Source: CAZRHR01 sp964578885 (GTDB lineage Bacteria; Bacteroidota; Bacteroidia; CAIKAF01). Taken from it: DNA of 64,000 nucleotides. Under the pieces are notes generated by a model. That model did not search any database. It had not been told where the DNA came from and saw nothing but the letters and a program-made list of their open reading frames with translations. A program made the position numbers and the translations under genes. Location of the stretch: positions 226,817 through 290,816 of the forward strand of contig CAZOEO010000002.1 of assembly GCA_964578885.1 (NCBI GenBank), in the 5' to 3' direction. Positions 35,682 to 44,170 of the stretch are shown here, piece by piece. How positions within the stretch are numbered: the first letter of the stretch is position 1; the number at the start of each line of letters is the position of its first letter.

Positions 35682-36386
35682 ATGCAATTTAAAAGGATAC
35701 TCTTAAAACTTAGTGGTGAATCTCTGATGGGAGATCGCCAGTTTGGCATTTCACCAGATATGCTTTCTCATTATGCCCGGGAAATCAAAGAAGTAGTGGC
35801 TTCTGGTGTTCAAGTCGCCATTGTGATTGGTGGTGGAAATATCTTTCGTGGCATCAATGCCGTGCAAGGTGGTTTCGACCGTGTGCAAGGCGATTATATG
35901 GGGATGTTGGCTACGGTGATTAATGCTATGGCCTTACAGGCTGCACTCGAAAATGAAGGTGTTCATACCCGGCTGCAAAGTGCCATTGAAATGAAAGAAA
36001 TCGGTGAGCCTTTTATCCGTAGAAGAGCCATTCGTCACTTGGAAAAGGGTAGGGTTGTTATTTTTGGTGCCGGTACCGGAAATCCTTATTTCACTACTGA
36101 TACCGCTGCTTCCCTTCGCGCCATCGAAATCGAAGCAGATGTTATTCTGAAAGGTACACGTGTAGATGGAATCTATACCGCCGATCCAGAGAAAGATCCG
36201 GATGCGGTACGATACGATAAAGTATCTTTTGATGAAGTCTATGCCAAAGGGCTTTCTGTAATGGACATGACCGCTTTTACCCTTTGTAAGGAGAATCAAT
36301 TACCCATTATTGTTTTCAATATTCATGAATCTGGTAGTTTAAAACAACTATTGGCGGGTGAACCTGTGGGTACTTTGGTTTCTTAA
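35682..36386 (+). CDS. pyrH: UMP kinase
   Basis: 234 residues, a normal length for the bacterial hexameric UMP kinase of the amino-acid kinase fold. Motifs are ILLKLSGESLMGD, VAIVIGGGNIFRG, RRAIRHLEKGRVVIFGAGTG, and VDGIYTADPEKDPDA. It phosphorylates UMP to UDP. It follows tsf, as in many bacteria, but a terminator separates the two. A one-mismatch -7 box (TACCTTTT, 35671-35678) sits three bases before the ATG and could give it separate transcription. Confidence 0.95.
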   Translation: MQFKRILLKLSGESLMGDRQFGISPDMLSHYAREIKEVVASGVQVAIVIGGGNIFRGINAVQGGFDRVQGDYMGMLATVINAMALQAALENEGVHTRLQSAIEMKEIGEPFIRRRAIRHLEKGRVVIFGAGTGNPYFTTDTAASLRAIEIEADVILKGTRVDGIYTADPEKDPDAVRYDKVSFDEVYAKGLSVMDMTAFTLCKENQLPIIVFNIHESGSLKQLLAGEPVGTLVS

Positions 36387-36400
36387 GGTGTGTTGAAAAA

Positions 36401-36446
36401 TTTGCGAAGCCCATTCTTTCCTCGTACATTTAAAGAAAAGGCTTCG
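36401..36446 (+). promoter_or_regulatory. Promoter overlapping a hairpin before the 95-residue gene
   Basis: TTTG (36401-36404), 20 bases, then TACATTTA (36425-36432, one mismatch to TAnnTTTG). The same stretch can fold: CGAAGCC (36405-36411) pairs with GGCTTCG (36440-36446), and TTCTTT (36414-36419) pairs with AAAGAA (36432-36437). The ATG at 36449 follows after two bases. Confidence 0.45.
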
Positions 36447-36448
36447 TT

Positions 36449-36736
36449 ATGTCAACCACTATTGCTCTCATTTCAAAAGAAGAAGTTTCAGGATTATCAT
36501 TTGCGACTTCAGATGTTTTACAAGATGTAGCATCTAAAAAAGCCCGTGAAAATGCCCTTTCACAAGCCATGGTTTTAGGAAATGGGTACAAAGGAAAAGT
36601 ACGCATCGTCTTTGAAACAACTCAAGGAACCAAGGCGGTTGAAACGACCGTTTGGCATGCTACGGAGAAAAACATCGCCTTAAAAGGGGGAACCGTGATT
36701 CCTGTTCATGCCATTTGGGAAGTGAAATTAGTCTGA
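36449..36736 (+). CDS. Small conserved-looking protein of unknown function
   Basis: 95 residues, soluble, without signal peptide. After a helical first third (LQDVASKKARENALSQAMVL) come beta strands YKGKVRIVFETTQGTKAVET, then VWHATEKNIALKGGTVIPVH and AIWEV, which reads like a small Tudor/SH3-type barrel. I believe similar uncharacterised proteins occur in other Bacteroidota. It has its own candidate promoter 17-48 bases upstream and converges on the TonB receptor gene. Confidence 0.8.
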   Translation: MSTTIALISKEEVSGLSFATSDVLQDVASKKARENALSQAMVLGNGYKGKVRIVFETTQGTKAVETTVWHATEKNIALKGGTVIPVHAIWEVKLV

Positions 36737-36755
36737 ATTTCTTCTGGATTGTTTT

Positions 36756-38741
36756 TCAACCTTTTTCCTTTCTCTGTTTAAGCACAAAGCGTACACTTAA
36801 AAAAGGTGTCATGCCCATAAGGGGCGCCCACGTGTATCCTGCATCGAAACTGAGTCCCATCGGGTTGTCGGTGGGATCATTTATTTGTTTGTCGAACGGG
36901 TCGTGCCCGCGGGTTAATGGCGTGGGTGGAACGTAGTCAAATACATTTCTTATTCCTCCTCCAATCTCCCAAATGGTGTTTATTTTAAAAGAAAATGAAA
37001 TGTCGCTAAGCGCAAACCATGGAGAATATTTTGGCCTTGGGTCCAATTCCTGAACGGGGAGCCGCATGGGGCCAACCCAACGTGTAGCCCATTCTACCCG
37101 AATCTTTCCTTTTGCCCAGGTTTTAGAAAGCCTCACATCGCCCTGCCAAGCTGGCGTATGATAGATTTTTCCAGCAGCTATTTGTTGGTCTCTGCTCGCA
37201 AAAACGTACTGGGCACTCACCAAACCTTCCCAACTTTTCCACTGCCAACTTGCACCGGCCAATCCACCCATAATTTGCACACCACTGGTGTCGTTCACGT
37301 AAATAATTAGGTTCGGATCGGTATCGTAATCGGGTAAAATCCGGTTGCTGAATCGGTGAAAAAATCCTTCGGCCGAAATCGTTAGCCCACCGTCTGGTAT
37401 CTTTAAACGCCCTGTGTATCTCAGAACGGCCGACCAGGATCGCTCCGGACGAAGCGCCTTGGGGATAATCACTGTTCTGAATCCAGAAAGCGCTGCATGG
37501 TCTTCCGTGAACAAACTGACCACCCGAAATGCAGAACCTCCGCTAAACTGTAAACTGTGCATGGGATGCAATGCATACCGGATATGCCATCGTGGTGTGT
37601 GAATCCACCCATGATTAGGATCTCCATCTGTGCGAAAACCTGCGATCACGTTCGTTCGCGGAATGATGCTGGTTTCATATTCTAAATACGGACCAGCAAG
37701 TAGAGCATGGGTTAAACCTTTTGCGGTAGCGGGCGTATGGTCGTCGTATCCTTGGTATAAAACAGATACACCTGGTCGTAGCCTATGATGTCTTCCCCAT
37801 TGGATTTTCCAATCCGTTTGAGCAAAAAGGACAGGTTGCACGGCGGTGTAACGCGTGAGACCATACCATGCATCCTGATAATGAAAACTACTACCTCCGC
37901 GAATGCGCCAGCTTTTCTTTTCCACCGACATCAGCCATTCCGCCCGAAGAGTTTGGGCCCATTCACCGTATAAAGTGCTAGAGCCACGGTCTTTGGGCCG
38001 AAAACCAATTTGCCCGGCCCACCGTTCTTCACCAAAAACGCGGGCAATCATGCGGAAATCATGACCCGAACTTTGCTTTAAAATATGTGTAAAGGCCCCG
38101 AATCTTGCCAAATGTGGATAATCATGATATCCATCGTGATTCCTGTCCTTACTCAGAAATCCACCTTCCAACTGAATGCCTGTCTGGTGGGTGGTTTGTT
38201 GGCCTAAAGCTCCGGAACCAAACAAATCCAGCGTATGCCTTCCGTTGGCATCTCCGCTCCAGCCCATTCCCAAGGTGCGGGTGGCCGTGCCCGCGACCGG
38301 ATAAATATCTACCATGCCGCCCATGCCGCCAGGACCGAAAATGACGCGCTGAGGACCGCTGGTTACTTCAATTTTTTCAATCATACCGGCCGGAATTCCC
38401 ATCCAACCATATACCGACGCCAACGGCCCAAATACGGGAATGCCTGCGATGGACAAAAGGGTATGCGGACCTTCCGTTCCCCTTAACCGAATGTCTGCCG
38501 TATGACAAACACCGCAGGTGAGCTGTACGCCCATACCTGGAATACGTTGAAACATACCCGCCACATCCACCGCACCAGCTCGCGTGAGCTCTTCTGCTGT
38601 GTATTGCATGGTGGGCACAGGAGCCGGCGCAGACGTATCTCTTCCGACAAGTTCAATCTCAGATAATTCATTCACTAATCCCTGACTCATGAGGGGATAT
38701 CCACAACCAAAGAAAAACAGAAGGCTAAATAAAAATTTCAT
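36756..38741 (-). CDS. TonB-dependent receptor with Cys-containing plug
   Basis: 661 residues with signal peptide (MKFLFSLLFFFGCGYPLMSQ). The plug domain (~residues 40-155) contains GVQLTCGVCHTADIRLRG and EGPHTLLSIAGIPVFGPLAS, a variant of the CGVCxTxxIRIxGxEGPYT plug found in one receptor subgroup. The C-terminal ~500 residues form the barrel, ending with a strand containing TPFLSVRFVLKQ. There is no carboxypeptidase-like N-terminal extension and no SusD partner, so a metal chelate or haem-like substrate is more likely than a glycan. The promoter carries a DtxR-like inverted repeat. Confidence 0.9.
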   Translation of the reverse strand: MKFLFSLLFFFGCGYPLMSQGLVNELSEIELVGRDTSAPAPVPTMQYTAEELTRAGAVDVAGMFQRIPGMGVQLTCGVCHTADIRLRGTEGPHTLLSIAGIPVFGPLASVYGWMGIPAGMIEKIEVTSGPQRVIFGPGGMGGMVDIYPVAGTATRTLGMGWSGDANGRHTLDLFGSGALGQQTTHQTGIQLEGGFLSKDRNHDGYHDYPHLARFGAFTHILKQSSGHDFRMIARVFGEERWAGQIGFRPKDRGSSTLYGEWAQTLRAEWLMSVEKKSWRIRGGSSFHYQDAWYGLTRYTAVQPVLFAQTDWKIQWGRHHRLRPGVSVLYQGYDDHTPATAKGLTHALLAGPYLEYETSIIPRTNVIAGFRTDGDPNHGWIHTPRWHIRYALHPMHSLQFSGGSAFRVVSLFTEDHAALSGFRTVIIPKALRPERSWSAVLRYTGRLKIPDGGLTISAEGFFHRFSNRILPDYDTDPNLIIYVNDTSGVQIMGGLAGASWQWKSWEGLVSAQYVFASRDQQIAAGKIYHTPAWQGDVRLSKTWAKGKIRVEWATRWVGPMRLPVQELDPRPKYSPWFALSDISFSFKINTIWEIGGGIRNVFDYVPPTPLTRGHDPFDKQINDPTDNPMGLSFDAGYTWAPLMGMTPFLSVRFVLKQRKEKG

Positions 38742-38746
38742 TTAGT

Positions 38747-38777
38747 CAAAGGTAAAATATAAATTAGAATAGTCTAA
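38747..38777 (-). promoter_or_regulatory. -7 box and DtxR-like operator of the TonB receptor gene
   Basis: The minus strand has TACCTTTG (38754-38747), an exact -7 box five bases before the ATG. Nine bases further upstream lies TTAGACTATTCTAA (38777-38764), an inverted repeat of TTAGA/TCTAA. It matches the DtxR/IdeR-type pattern TTAGGCTAGCCTAA at 11 of 14 positions. Its position between -33 and -7 would let a bound repressor block polymerase. Confidence 0.45.
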
Positions 38778-39010
38778 AAAATATTTTTTAAAAAACTTTT
38801 AATCAATGATATAAATTGATTTTTATTTTAAATATTTCCGAGGCAATAAAGCATCTACATCACGGATTTTACAGCATTCTTTCGATTGTATCTTTTATGT
38901 CTTTTTTCACGTAGCCCTCCATTTTGCCGATACGGAAAAGTCTATATTTTATTCTGTTTTCCCCGCTTATCTACAGGAAAGCCGTATATTTCGGTGCAAA
39001 CCAAATGGTC

Positions 39011-39364
39011 ATGGGAAACGCTAAGAAATTGCAGCATCTGGCTGCTTATAAGATGCTTAAGTTATTGGCGCAGGCAGATGGAATCGAAACCGCTGCTGAA
39101 AAAGAAAAACTGAGTGAGTTTACCCGCAAACAATTAGGCGATGTATTAGAGTTAAGTTTGATTGATTTGGAAATCGAGCGGTTAAATGACGCCGATGCCT
39201 TAGAGTATTTCGATCGGGCTGCGGAGCAATTTTACCTCAATTCAGATAGAGAAGATCGCAAGGCCTTTATTCTCCAGGCCATTCATATGGTGCGCGCAGA
39301 TCGTACGCTGGACCCTACCGAAAATACCATGATCAACCGACTTTTTTCGGCTTGGTTATCTTAA
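39011..39364 (+). CDS. Small helical protein, possibly TerB-like
   Basis: 117 residues from ATG 39011 (MGNAKKLQHLAAYKMLKLLA); the open frame extends back to 38924 but the extra residues are not protein-like. It is all-helical, with acidic spacing such as QADGIETAAEKEKL and MVRADRTLDPTENTMINRLF, reminiscent of TerB/DjlA-N domains, in which a conserved D-G/T pattern marks turns between helices. The family assignment is tentative. It lies 13 bases before paaZ. Confidence 0.7.
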   Translation: MGNAKKLQHLAAYKMLKLLAQADGIETAAEKEKLSEFTRKQLGDVLELSLIDLEIERLNDADALEYFDRAAEQFYLNSDREDRKAFILQAIHMVRADRTLDPTENTMINRLFSAWLS

Positions 39365-39377
39365 AAGAACAATTTGT

Positions 39378-41447
39378 ATGACAACGACGACCACCCAATT
39401 GTGGAGATTAGAAAATTACGTGATGGGTCGCTGGCAAGCCGGATCTGGCGATGGTACCATGCTGTATCACGCCGTTCATGGAGACCCGGTAGCCATCGCA
39501 TCTGCCGAAGGACTTGATTTTGAAAGTATCCTCCATTACGGCCGAACCGTTGGTGGACCGGCCCTGCGCAAAATGACATTTCATGAGCGCGCCAGAATGC
39601 TCAAAGCCCTCGCCCTTTTTCTCAGCGAGAAAAAAGCTGAATATTACCGGATTTCCGCCTTTACCGGTGCCACCAAAGCCGATTCATGGATCGACATCGA
39701 TGGCGGAATCGGAAACTTATTCGTGTATGCCTCCAAAGGCCGGCGCGAACTTCCGGATACCTCATTTTATGTAGATGGACAGCCGGAAATGCTTTCCAAA
39801 TCAGGAACCTTCATCGGACACCATATCTGCGTGCCCTTGCAAGGTGTAGCCATTCACATCAATGCTTTCAATTTTCCCGTGTGGGGTATGTTGGAAAAAA
39901 TTGCAGTGAATCTGCTTGCCGGCGTGCCCGCCATTGTAAAACCGGCCACCCTGACTTCCTATCTGACCGAAAGAGTGGTTCGGGATATTATTTCTTCCGG
40001 CATTTTACCCGAAGGAACCTTACAATTGATTTGTGGCTCTGCGGGAAACATGCTCGACTTTGTGCAGTCGCAAGACGTGGTTACCCTCACCGGATCCGCG
40101 TCCACCGGCTTTAAACTAAGAGCTCATCCCGCCATCGTTCGCAATTCCGTGCGCTTCAACATGGAGGCAGATTCTTTAAATTGTTGTATCCTCGGACCAG
40201 ATGCAGTGCCTGGAACACCAGAATTCGACCTGTTTATCAAAGATGTAGCACGAGAAATGACGGTGAAAGCCGGGCAGAAATGTACTGCCATTCGCCGAAC
40301 CATCGTTCCGGAACATCTGGTGGAAGCCGTGACCGATGCACTGGCCAAACGATTAAAAGGTGCCGTGCTTGGCGATCCTTCCTTAGAAGGCGTGCGCATG
40401 GGACCGCTGGCCGGCAGAGATCAGGTACGCGACGTAAAAGCCGCCCTTCAGCAATTGCTGCAAGGAACACAGGTGGTCTTTGGGCACCCAGAAGATTTTG
40501 ATATTATCGGTGGAAATAAGGAAAAAGGCGCATTTATGCCTTCCATGTTGCTCCGCTGCGATCGCCCGCTTCAATCTCTGGAACCTCATCAGATTGAAGC
40601 ATTTGGACCTATCTCTACCATATTGCCATACAAAGACGTGGACGAAGCCATCCGCATCGCCAATCTTGGAGGCGGAAGTCTCGTGGGCTCCATCGTTTCT
40701 TATGACGATGCGTTTGTTACAGATGTGGTCCTCGGCGCAGCTTGCATGCATGGCCGTTTATTGGTGAATAATCGCGATTGCGCAGCCGAAAGTACTGGTC
40801 ATGGTTCTCCCATGCCACATTTGGTACACGGCGGCCCGGGAAGAGCCGGCGGTGGGGAAGAAATGGGCGGAATCCGTGGCGTCATGCATTATATGCAACG
40901 TACGGCCATTCAAGGATCTCCAACCACCCTCACCCGCATTACACAAGTATTTCAACCCGGTGCGAAACCCACTGAAGATCGCATTCATCCTTTCCGTAAG
41001 TATTTTGAAGAACTGGAAATAGGGGAGACCCTCGAAACCCACAAAAGAACAGTTACAGAAACAGATATCGTCAACTTCGCCAATATTTCCGGGGACAACT
41101 TTTATGCGCACATGGACGAAACGTCCCTCGAAGGTACCTTGTTCGAGAAACGAGTGGCCCACGGATATTTCATTCTTTCTGCCGCGGCAGGACTGTTTGT
41201 CGATCCTAAAAAAGGCCCCGTACTTGCCAATTATGGCGTCGATGAATGCCGTTTCACCAAGCCCGTTTACGTGGGAACCACCATTGGTGTGCGACTTACG
41301 GTGAAAGAAAAAATTGCACAGGAACAAAAAACACCCGAAGATACGCCAAGAGGAATCGTGAAATGGCGCGTGGAAGTTTATGACCAAACCGGTGAAACCG
41401 TTGCCCTTGCTACCATTTTAACCCTCGTGGCCAAAAAGCCAGCTTAA
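39378..41447 (+). CDS. paaZ: Bifunctional oxepin-CoA hydrolase / aldehyde dehydrogenase
   Basis: 689 residues, the length of E. coli PaaZ. The N-terminal aldehyde dehydrogenase domain (1-~525) has Glu263 in NMEADSLNCC and catalytic Cys302 in AGQKCTAIRR; their spacing of 39 equals that in E. coli PaaZ. The C-terminal MaoC-like hydratase domain (~540-689) has the active-site segment NISGDNFYAHMDE and RVAHGYFI. PaaZ opens the oxepin-CoA ring in aerobic phenylacetate degradation and oxidises the resulting semialdehyde. No other paa genes are in the window. The next gene starts three bases later. Confidence 0.94.
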   Translation: MTTTTTQLWRLENYVMGRWQAGSGDGTMLYHAVHGDPVAIASAEGLDFESILHYGRTVGGPALRKMTFHERARMLKALALFLSEKKAEYYRISAFTGATKADSWIDIDGGIGNLFVYASKGRRELPDTSFYVDGQPEMLSKSGTFIGHHICVPLQGVAIHINAFNFPVWGMLEKIAVNLLAGVPAIVKPATLTSYLTERVVRDIISSGILPEGTLQLICGSAGNMLDFVQSQDVVTLTGSASTGFKLRAHPAIVRNSVRFNMEADSLNCCILGPDAVPGTPEFDLFIKDVAREMTVKAGQKCTAIRRTIVPEHLVEAVTDALAKRLKGAVLGDPSLEGVRMGPLAGRDQVRDVKAALQQLLQGTQVVFGHPEDFDIIGGNKEKGAFMPSMLLRCDRPLQSLEPHQIEAFGPISTILPYKDVDEAIRIANLGGGSLVGSIVSYDDAFVTDVVLGAACMHGRLLVNNRDCAAESTGHGSPMPHLVHGGPGRAGGGEEMGGIRGVMHYMQRTAIQGSPTTLTRITQVFQPGAKPTEDRIHPFRKYFEELEIGETLETHKRTVTETDIVNFANISGDNFYAHMDETSLEGTLFEKRVAHGYFILSAAAGLFVDPKKGPVLANYGVDECRFTKPVYVGTTIGVRLTVKEKIAQEQKTPEDTPRGIVKWRVEVYDQTGETVALATILTLVAKKPA

Positions 41448-41450
41448 CCG

Positions 41451-41783
41451 ATGATTCACTGGAATAACCTTCCCCAAACCCCGAAGTGGGCCGTGATTTT
41501 TTCTTTAGAAAGATCAGACCAACTTCGGGGCTATGCGGAAATGGACGAAGCTACAATCAACGCCGTAGCTAACATGCCCGGATATCTCGGTTATGAATCG
41601 GTGTACAACGGAAATCGGGGCATTTTCATTTCCTATTGGGATTCCAAAGAAGCCATCGACCGATGGGCAGCAGACAATTTACACCGCCGCGCCAAGGCCG
41701 CCGCACCACAATGGTACGCCTGGTATATTTCTGCCATTACCGAAGTACATCAATGGCATACAGGCGGCCAACTGCCTTATTAA
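41451..41783 (+). CDS. Small ABM-fold (antibiotic monooxygenase-like) protein
   Basis: 110 residues. The pattern AVIFSLERSDQLRGYAEMDE, MPGYLGYESVYNGNRGIFIS and YWDSKEAIDRWAADNLHRRA resembles the dimeric alpha/beta barrel of ABM/EthD-type proteins, where a strand ending in G-F-L-G-x-E is followed by a Y/F-W-x-S helix. Members range from monooxygenases to binding proteins, so no reaction is assigned. It starts three bases after paaZ and should share its mRNA. Confidence 0.75.
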   Translation: MIHWNNLPQTPKWAVIFSLERSDQLRGYAEMDEATINAVANMPGYLGYESVYNGNRGIFISYWDSKEAIDRWAADNLHRRAKAAAPQWYAWYISAITEVHQWHTGGQLPY

Positions 41784-41878
41784 ACGCAAACCAAAGCGGC
41801 GAAAACAGTGCATCTATCAAGAGACAGTGACTTTGAAATGTCACAGTCAAAAACGTCGTAAAGTCAATATTACTAAGT

Positions 41879-41909
41879 GCTTGGGAATTGTGCCCGTGCG
41901 TTTTTTTTA
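41879..41909 (+). terminator. Weak terminator after the ABM-fold gene
   Basis: GCTTGGG and CCCGTGC can pair with one mismatch and one wobble around AATTGTG, followed by eight T. The T-run reaches the stop codon of the convergent sigma factor gene. Confidence 0.4.
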
Positions 41910-42770
41910 TCCGAGATACGCTTTCAATTGTCGGCTTCTGCCCGTTTGTTTTAGCCGGCGAATGGCCTTCTCTTTGATTTGACGAACTCGCTCGCGGGTT
42001 AAATCAAATTTCTCTGCAATCTCTTCCAAAGAAAGCGCCGTTTGACCGTTTAACCCGAAGAATAACCGAACCACATCCGCCTCTCTCGGTGTGAGCGTAG
42101 ACAAACTCCGCTCAATTTCGTTTCGCAGTGATTCACGCAATAGCACCGTGTCCGGTGACGGACTATCTGCGCTTCGCAAAACATCATACATATCGCCTTC
42201 TTCGCCTTCTTGCAGCGGCGCGTCCATGGATACATGACGGCCGGAATTGGCCATTGATTCCTTCACCTCCGTGGCATTCATTTCCAGAGATTCCGCAATT
42301 TCATCTGCACTTGGTTCACGCTCAAACTGCTGTTCCAATTCCGAAAAAGCCCGGTTAATTTTATTAATCGAACCGATTTTGTTCAAAGGCAAACGCACGA
42401 TACGCGCTTGCTCCGCCAGAGCTTGCAAAATGGATTGCCGAATCCACCATACGGCGTAAGAAATAAACTTAAAACCCCGTGTTTCATCGAAACGTTGGGC
42501 CGCTTTGATTAAACCCAAATTACCCTCGTTGATCAAATCCGGTAAACTCAAACCCTGATTTTGGTATTGTTTCGACACCGAAACCACAAACCGAAGATTT
42601 GCTTTTACCAATTTTTCCATCGCCACCTGGTCACCTTCCTTGATTCGCCGGGCCAATTCCACTTCCTGATCCGGAGTGATTAACTCCACTCGCCCGATTT
42701 CCTGAAGATACTTATCCAGAGAAGCCGTGTCGCGGTTGGTAACTTGTTTGGCGATTTTTAATTGACGCAT
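41907..42770 (-). CDS. rpoD: Primary sigma-70 factor, Bacteroidota type
   Basis: 287 residues from ATG 42770 (MRQLKIAKQVTNRDTASLDK), the conserved N-terminus of this group; an upstream in-frame ATG at 42806 is unlikely. Region 1.1 is absent. Region 1.2 carries DKYLQEIGRVELITPDQEVE, and region 2 DLINEGNLGLIKAAQRFD and KFISYAVWWIRQSILQAL. Region 3 follows, and region 4 has the helix-turn-helix SLEEIAEKFDLTRERVRQIK. This sigma recognises the -33 TTTG and -7 TAnnTTTG elements seen throughout the window. Its own promoter is not obvious: no exact -7 box lies just upstream. Confidence 0.95.
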   Translation of the reverse strand: MRQLKIAKQVTNRDTASLDKYLQEIGRVELITPDQEVELARRIKEGDQVAMEKLVKANLRFVVSVSKQYQNQGLSLPDLINEGNLGLIKAAQRFDETRGFKFISYAVWWIRQSILQALAEQARIVRLPLNKIGSINKINRAFSELEQQFEREPSADEIAESLEMNATEVKESMANSGRHVSMDAPLQEGEEGDMYDVLRSADSPSPDTVLLRESLRNEIERSLSTLTPREADVVRLFFGLNGQTALSLEEIAEKFDLTRERVRQIKEKAIRRLKQTGRSRQLKAYLG

Positions 42771-43185
42771 GAGATCGTTGTTTAAACCTTCTAACTCTAC
42801 GAACAACCCCCTAAAAAGGTTTCGTCAGATTCCGTTTTTTACATTTATTTTCTTTATTTCTTACATGGCACCTGCCGCCGAAGTACCTGTCGATCAAGAG
42901 AATTTTTCCCGGCGGCATCGCGCCGTTCCGCCAACTCCGCAGCTTTTATCTAATGGCACCAACGACCTCCAAAGTCTTCATGCTTCAGCCTTTTTCGGCC
43001 GGGTGCCCTAAGAAAAAGCTTTACGGGGTTTCTGTTCCGTCGCTGGCGCAATCCAGTTTGGATGGTACGCGCGTTTTCTGCTAACATGCCGTCCCCATTC
43101 ATTCGACCATGCACAGCAGTATCTCTATCTAAATACCTTGTCGCGTCCGGTTGGCACTCCATTTTTTCCGCTAATTTTGCGCCCT
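42771..43185. other. Intergenic region between sigma factor and sua5-type genes
   Basis: 415 bases between divergent genes. Short frames exist on both strands (for example plus 42769-43011 and minus 42950-43162), but none has a start signal or recognisable sequence. A small hairpin, GGCGG (42911-42915) with CCGCC (42928-42932), is present. The right end holds the promoter of the next gene. Confidence 0.6.
43151..43179 (+). promoter_or_regulatory. Promoter of the threonylcarbamoyl-AMP synthase gene
   Basis: TTG (43151-43153), 18 bases, then TAATTTTG (43172-43179), an exact TAnnTTTG. The ATG at 43186 is only six bases further, so the mRNA would have almost no leader. Confidence 0.65.
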
Positions 43186-44139
43186 ATGGCCAATATTGGA
43201 ACCGACGTATCTTTCGCCGCAGACCTGCTCACCCGAGGACATTGCGTAGGCATTCCCACAGAAACTGTGTACGGTCTGGCAGCCAATGCTTTGGATGAAA
43301 CGGCCGTGTTTCAGATTTTTGCCATTAAACAACGCCCGGATTTCGATCCCCTGATTGTTCACGCCCTTTCGACGGAAGTGGCCTTTTCTCTGGCCAAAGA
43401 TATTCCTGAAGTGGCGAAAAAACTGGCTGAAACCTTTTGGCCCGGTCCATTGACCTTGGTGCTACCAAAATCTGAAGTGATTCCGGCTGCCGTAACCAGC
43501 GGATTGGATACGGTGGGACTGCGCGTGCCAAATCATCCATTGTTACAATCCCTTCTGAATCAATTGTCTTTCCCCCTTGCCGCTCCTTCTGCCAATCCCT
43601 TTGGTTATATTTCTCCTACCAAGGCCGCACATGTGCAAGCGCAGCTTGGTGAAAAAATTCCTTACATCCTTGACGGCGGTTCTTGCGAAATTGGACTGGA
43701 ATCTACCATTGTGGGCTTCGATGTCCGTCAACGCGCTGTGATTCTTCGCGCAGGAATGATTTCTGCTTTGAATCTTGCGAAAGTGCTTGGATATGAGCCG
43801 GCTATTCAAAAATCATCTTCTAAGCCACAAGCGCCCGGCATGTTGCTCAGTCATTATGCCCCGAAAACGCCATTTAAGCCGTACAAAGAAGGTGCAACCA
43901 TGGCTGGATTTGGCTTTCTAGGCATGGCCCCTTCCGATTTGGGCCACCGCTTTTCCAAACATATCTTTTTATCCGAAGATTTAAACCCTTTTGTTTGCGC
44001 GCGCCAATTGTATCAGGCCATGCGTCAATTGGATGAAGAAGGCCTTGAAGGAATTTATTTTGAATGGCCGCCGGAAGGCGCGTTGTGGATTGCGCTCAGA
44101 GACCGATTGGAACGGGCCGCTCATCAAGAAATGGCATAA
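43186..44139 (+). CDS. L-threonylcarbamoyladenylate synthase (Sua5 type)
   Basis: 317 residues from ATG 43186 (MANIGTDVSFAADLLTRGHC); the promoter at 43151-43179 excludes the longer frame from 43138. The YrdC core has PTETVYGLAANALDE, IKQRPDFDPLIVH, WPGPLTLVLPKS, VGLRVPNHP, PSANPFGYISPTKAAHV and GGSCEIGLESTIVGF. After a linker with QAPGMLLSHYAPKTP comes the shorter C-terminal Sua5 domain. The enzyme makes threonylcarbamoyl-AMP for t6A37 of ANN-decoding tRNAs. The C-terminal domain marks it as Sua5 rather than TsaC. Confidence 0.93.
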   Translation: MANIGTDVSFAADLLTRGHCVGIPTETVYGLAANALDETAVFQIFAIKQRPDFDPLIVHALSTEVAFSLAKDIPEVAKKLAETFWPGPLTLVLPKSEVIPAAVTSGLDTVGLRVPNHPLLQSLLNQLSFPLAAPSANPFGYISPTKAAHVQAQLGEKIPYILDGGSCEIGLESTIVGFDVRQRAVILRAGMISALNLAKVLGYEPAIQKSSSKPQAPGMLLSHYAPKTPFKPYKEGATMAGFGFLGMAPSDLGHRFSKHIFLSEDLNPFVCARQLYQAMRQLDEEGLEGIYFEWPPEGALWIALRDRLERAAHQEMA

Positions 44140-44170
44140 TGCTTGTAACTTTCACCCAAATTCATTGTTT

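Noticed and set aside
40758..41387. 209-codon minus-strand frame
   Set aside because: It is antisense to the PaaZ hydratase domain.
42769..43011. 80-codon plus-strand frame beginning inside the sigma factor start
   Set aside because: There is no promoter or ribosome-binding site, and the sequence is low in protein-like character after residue 30.
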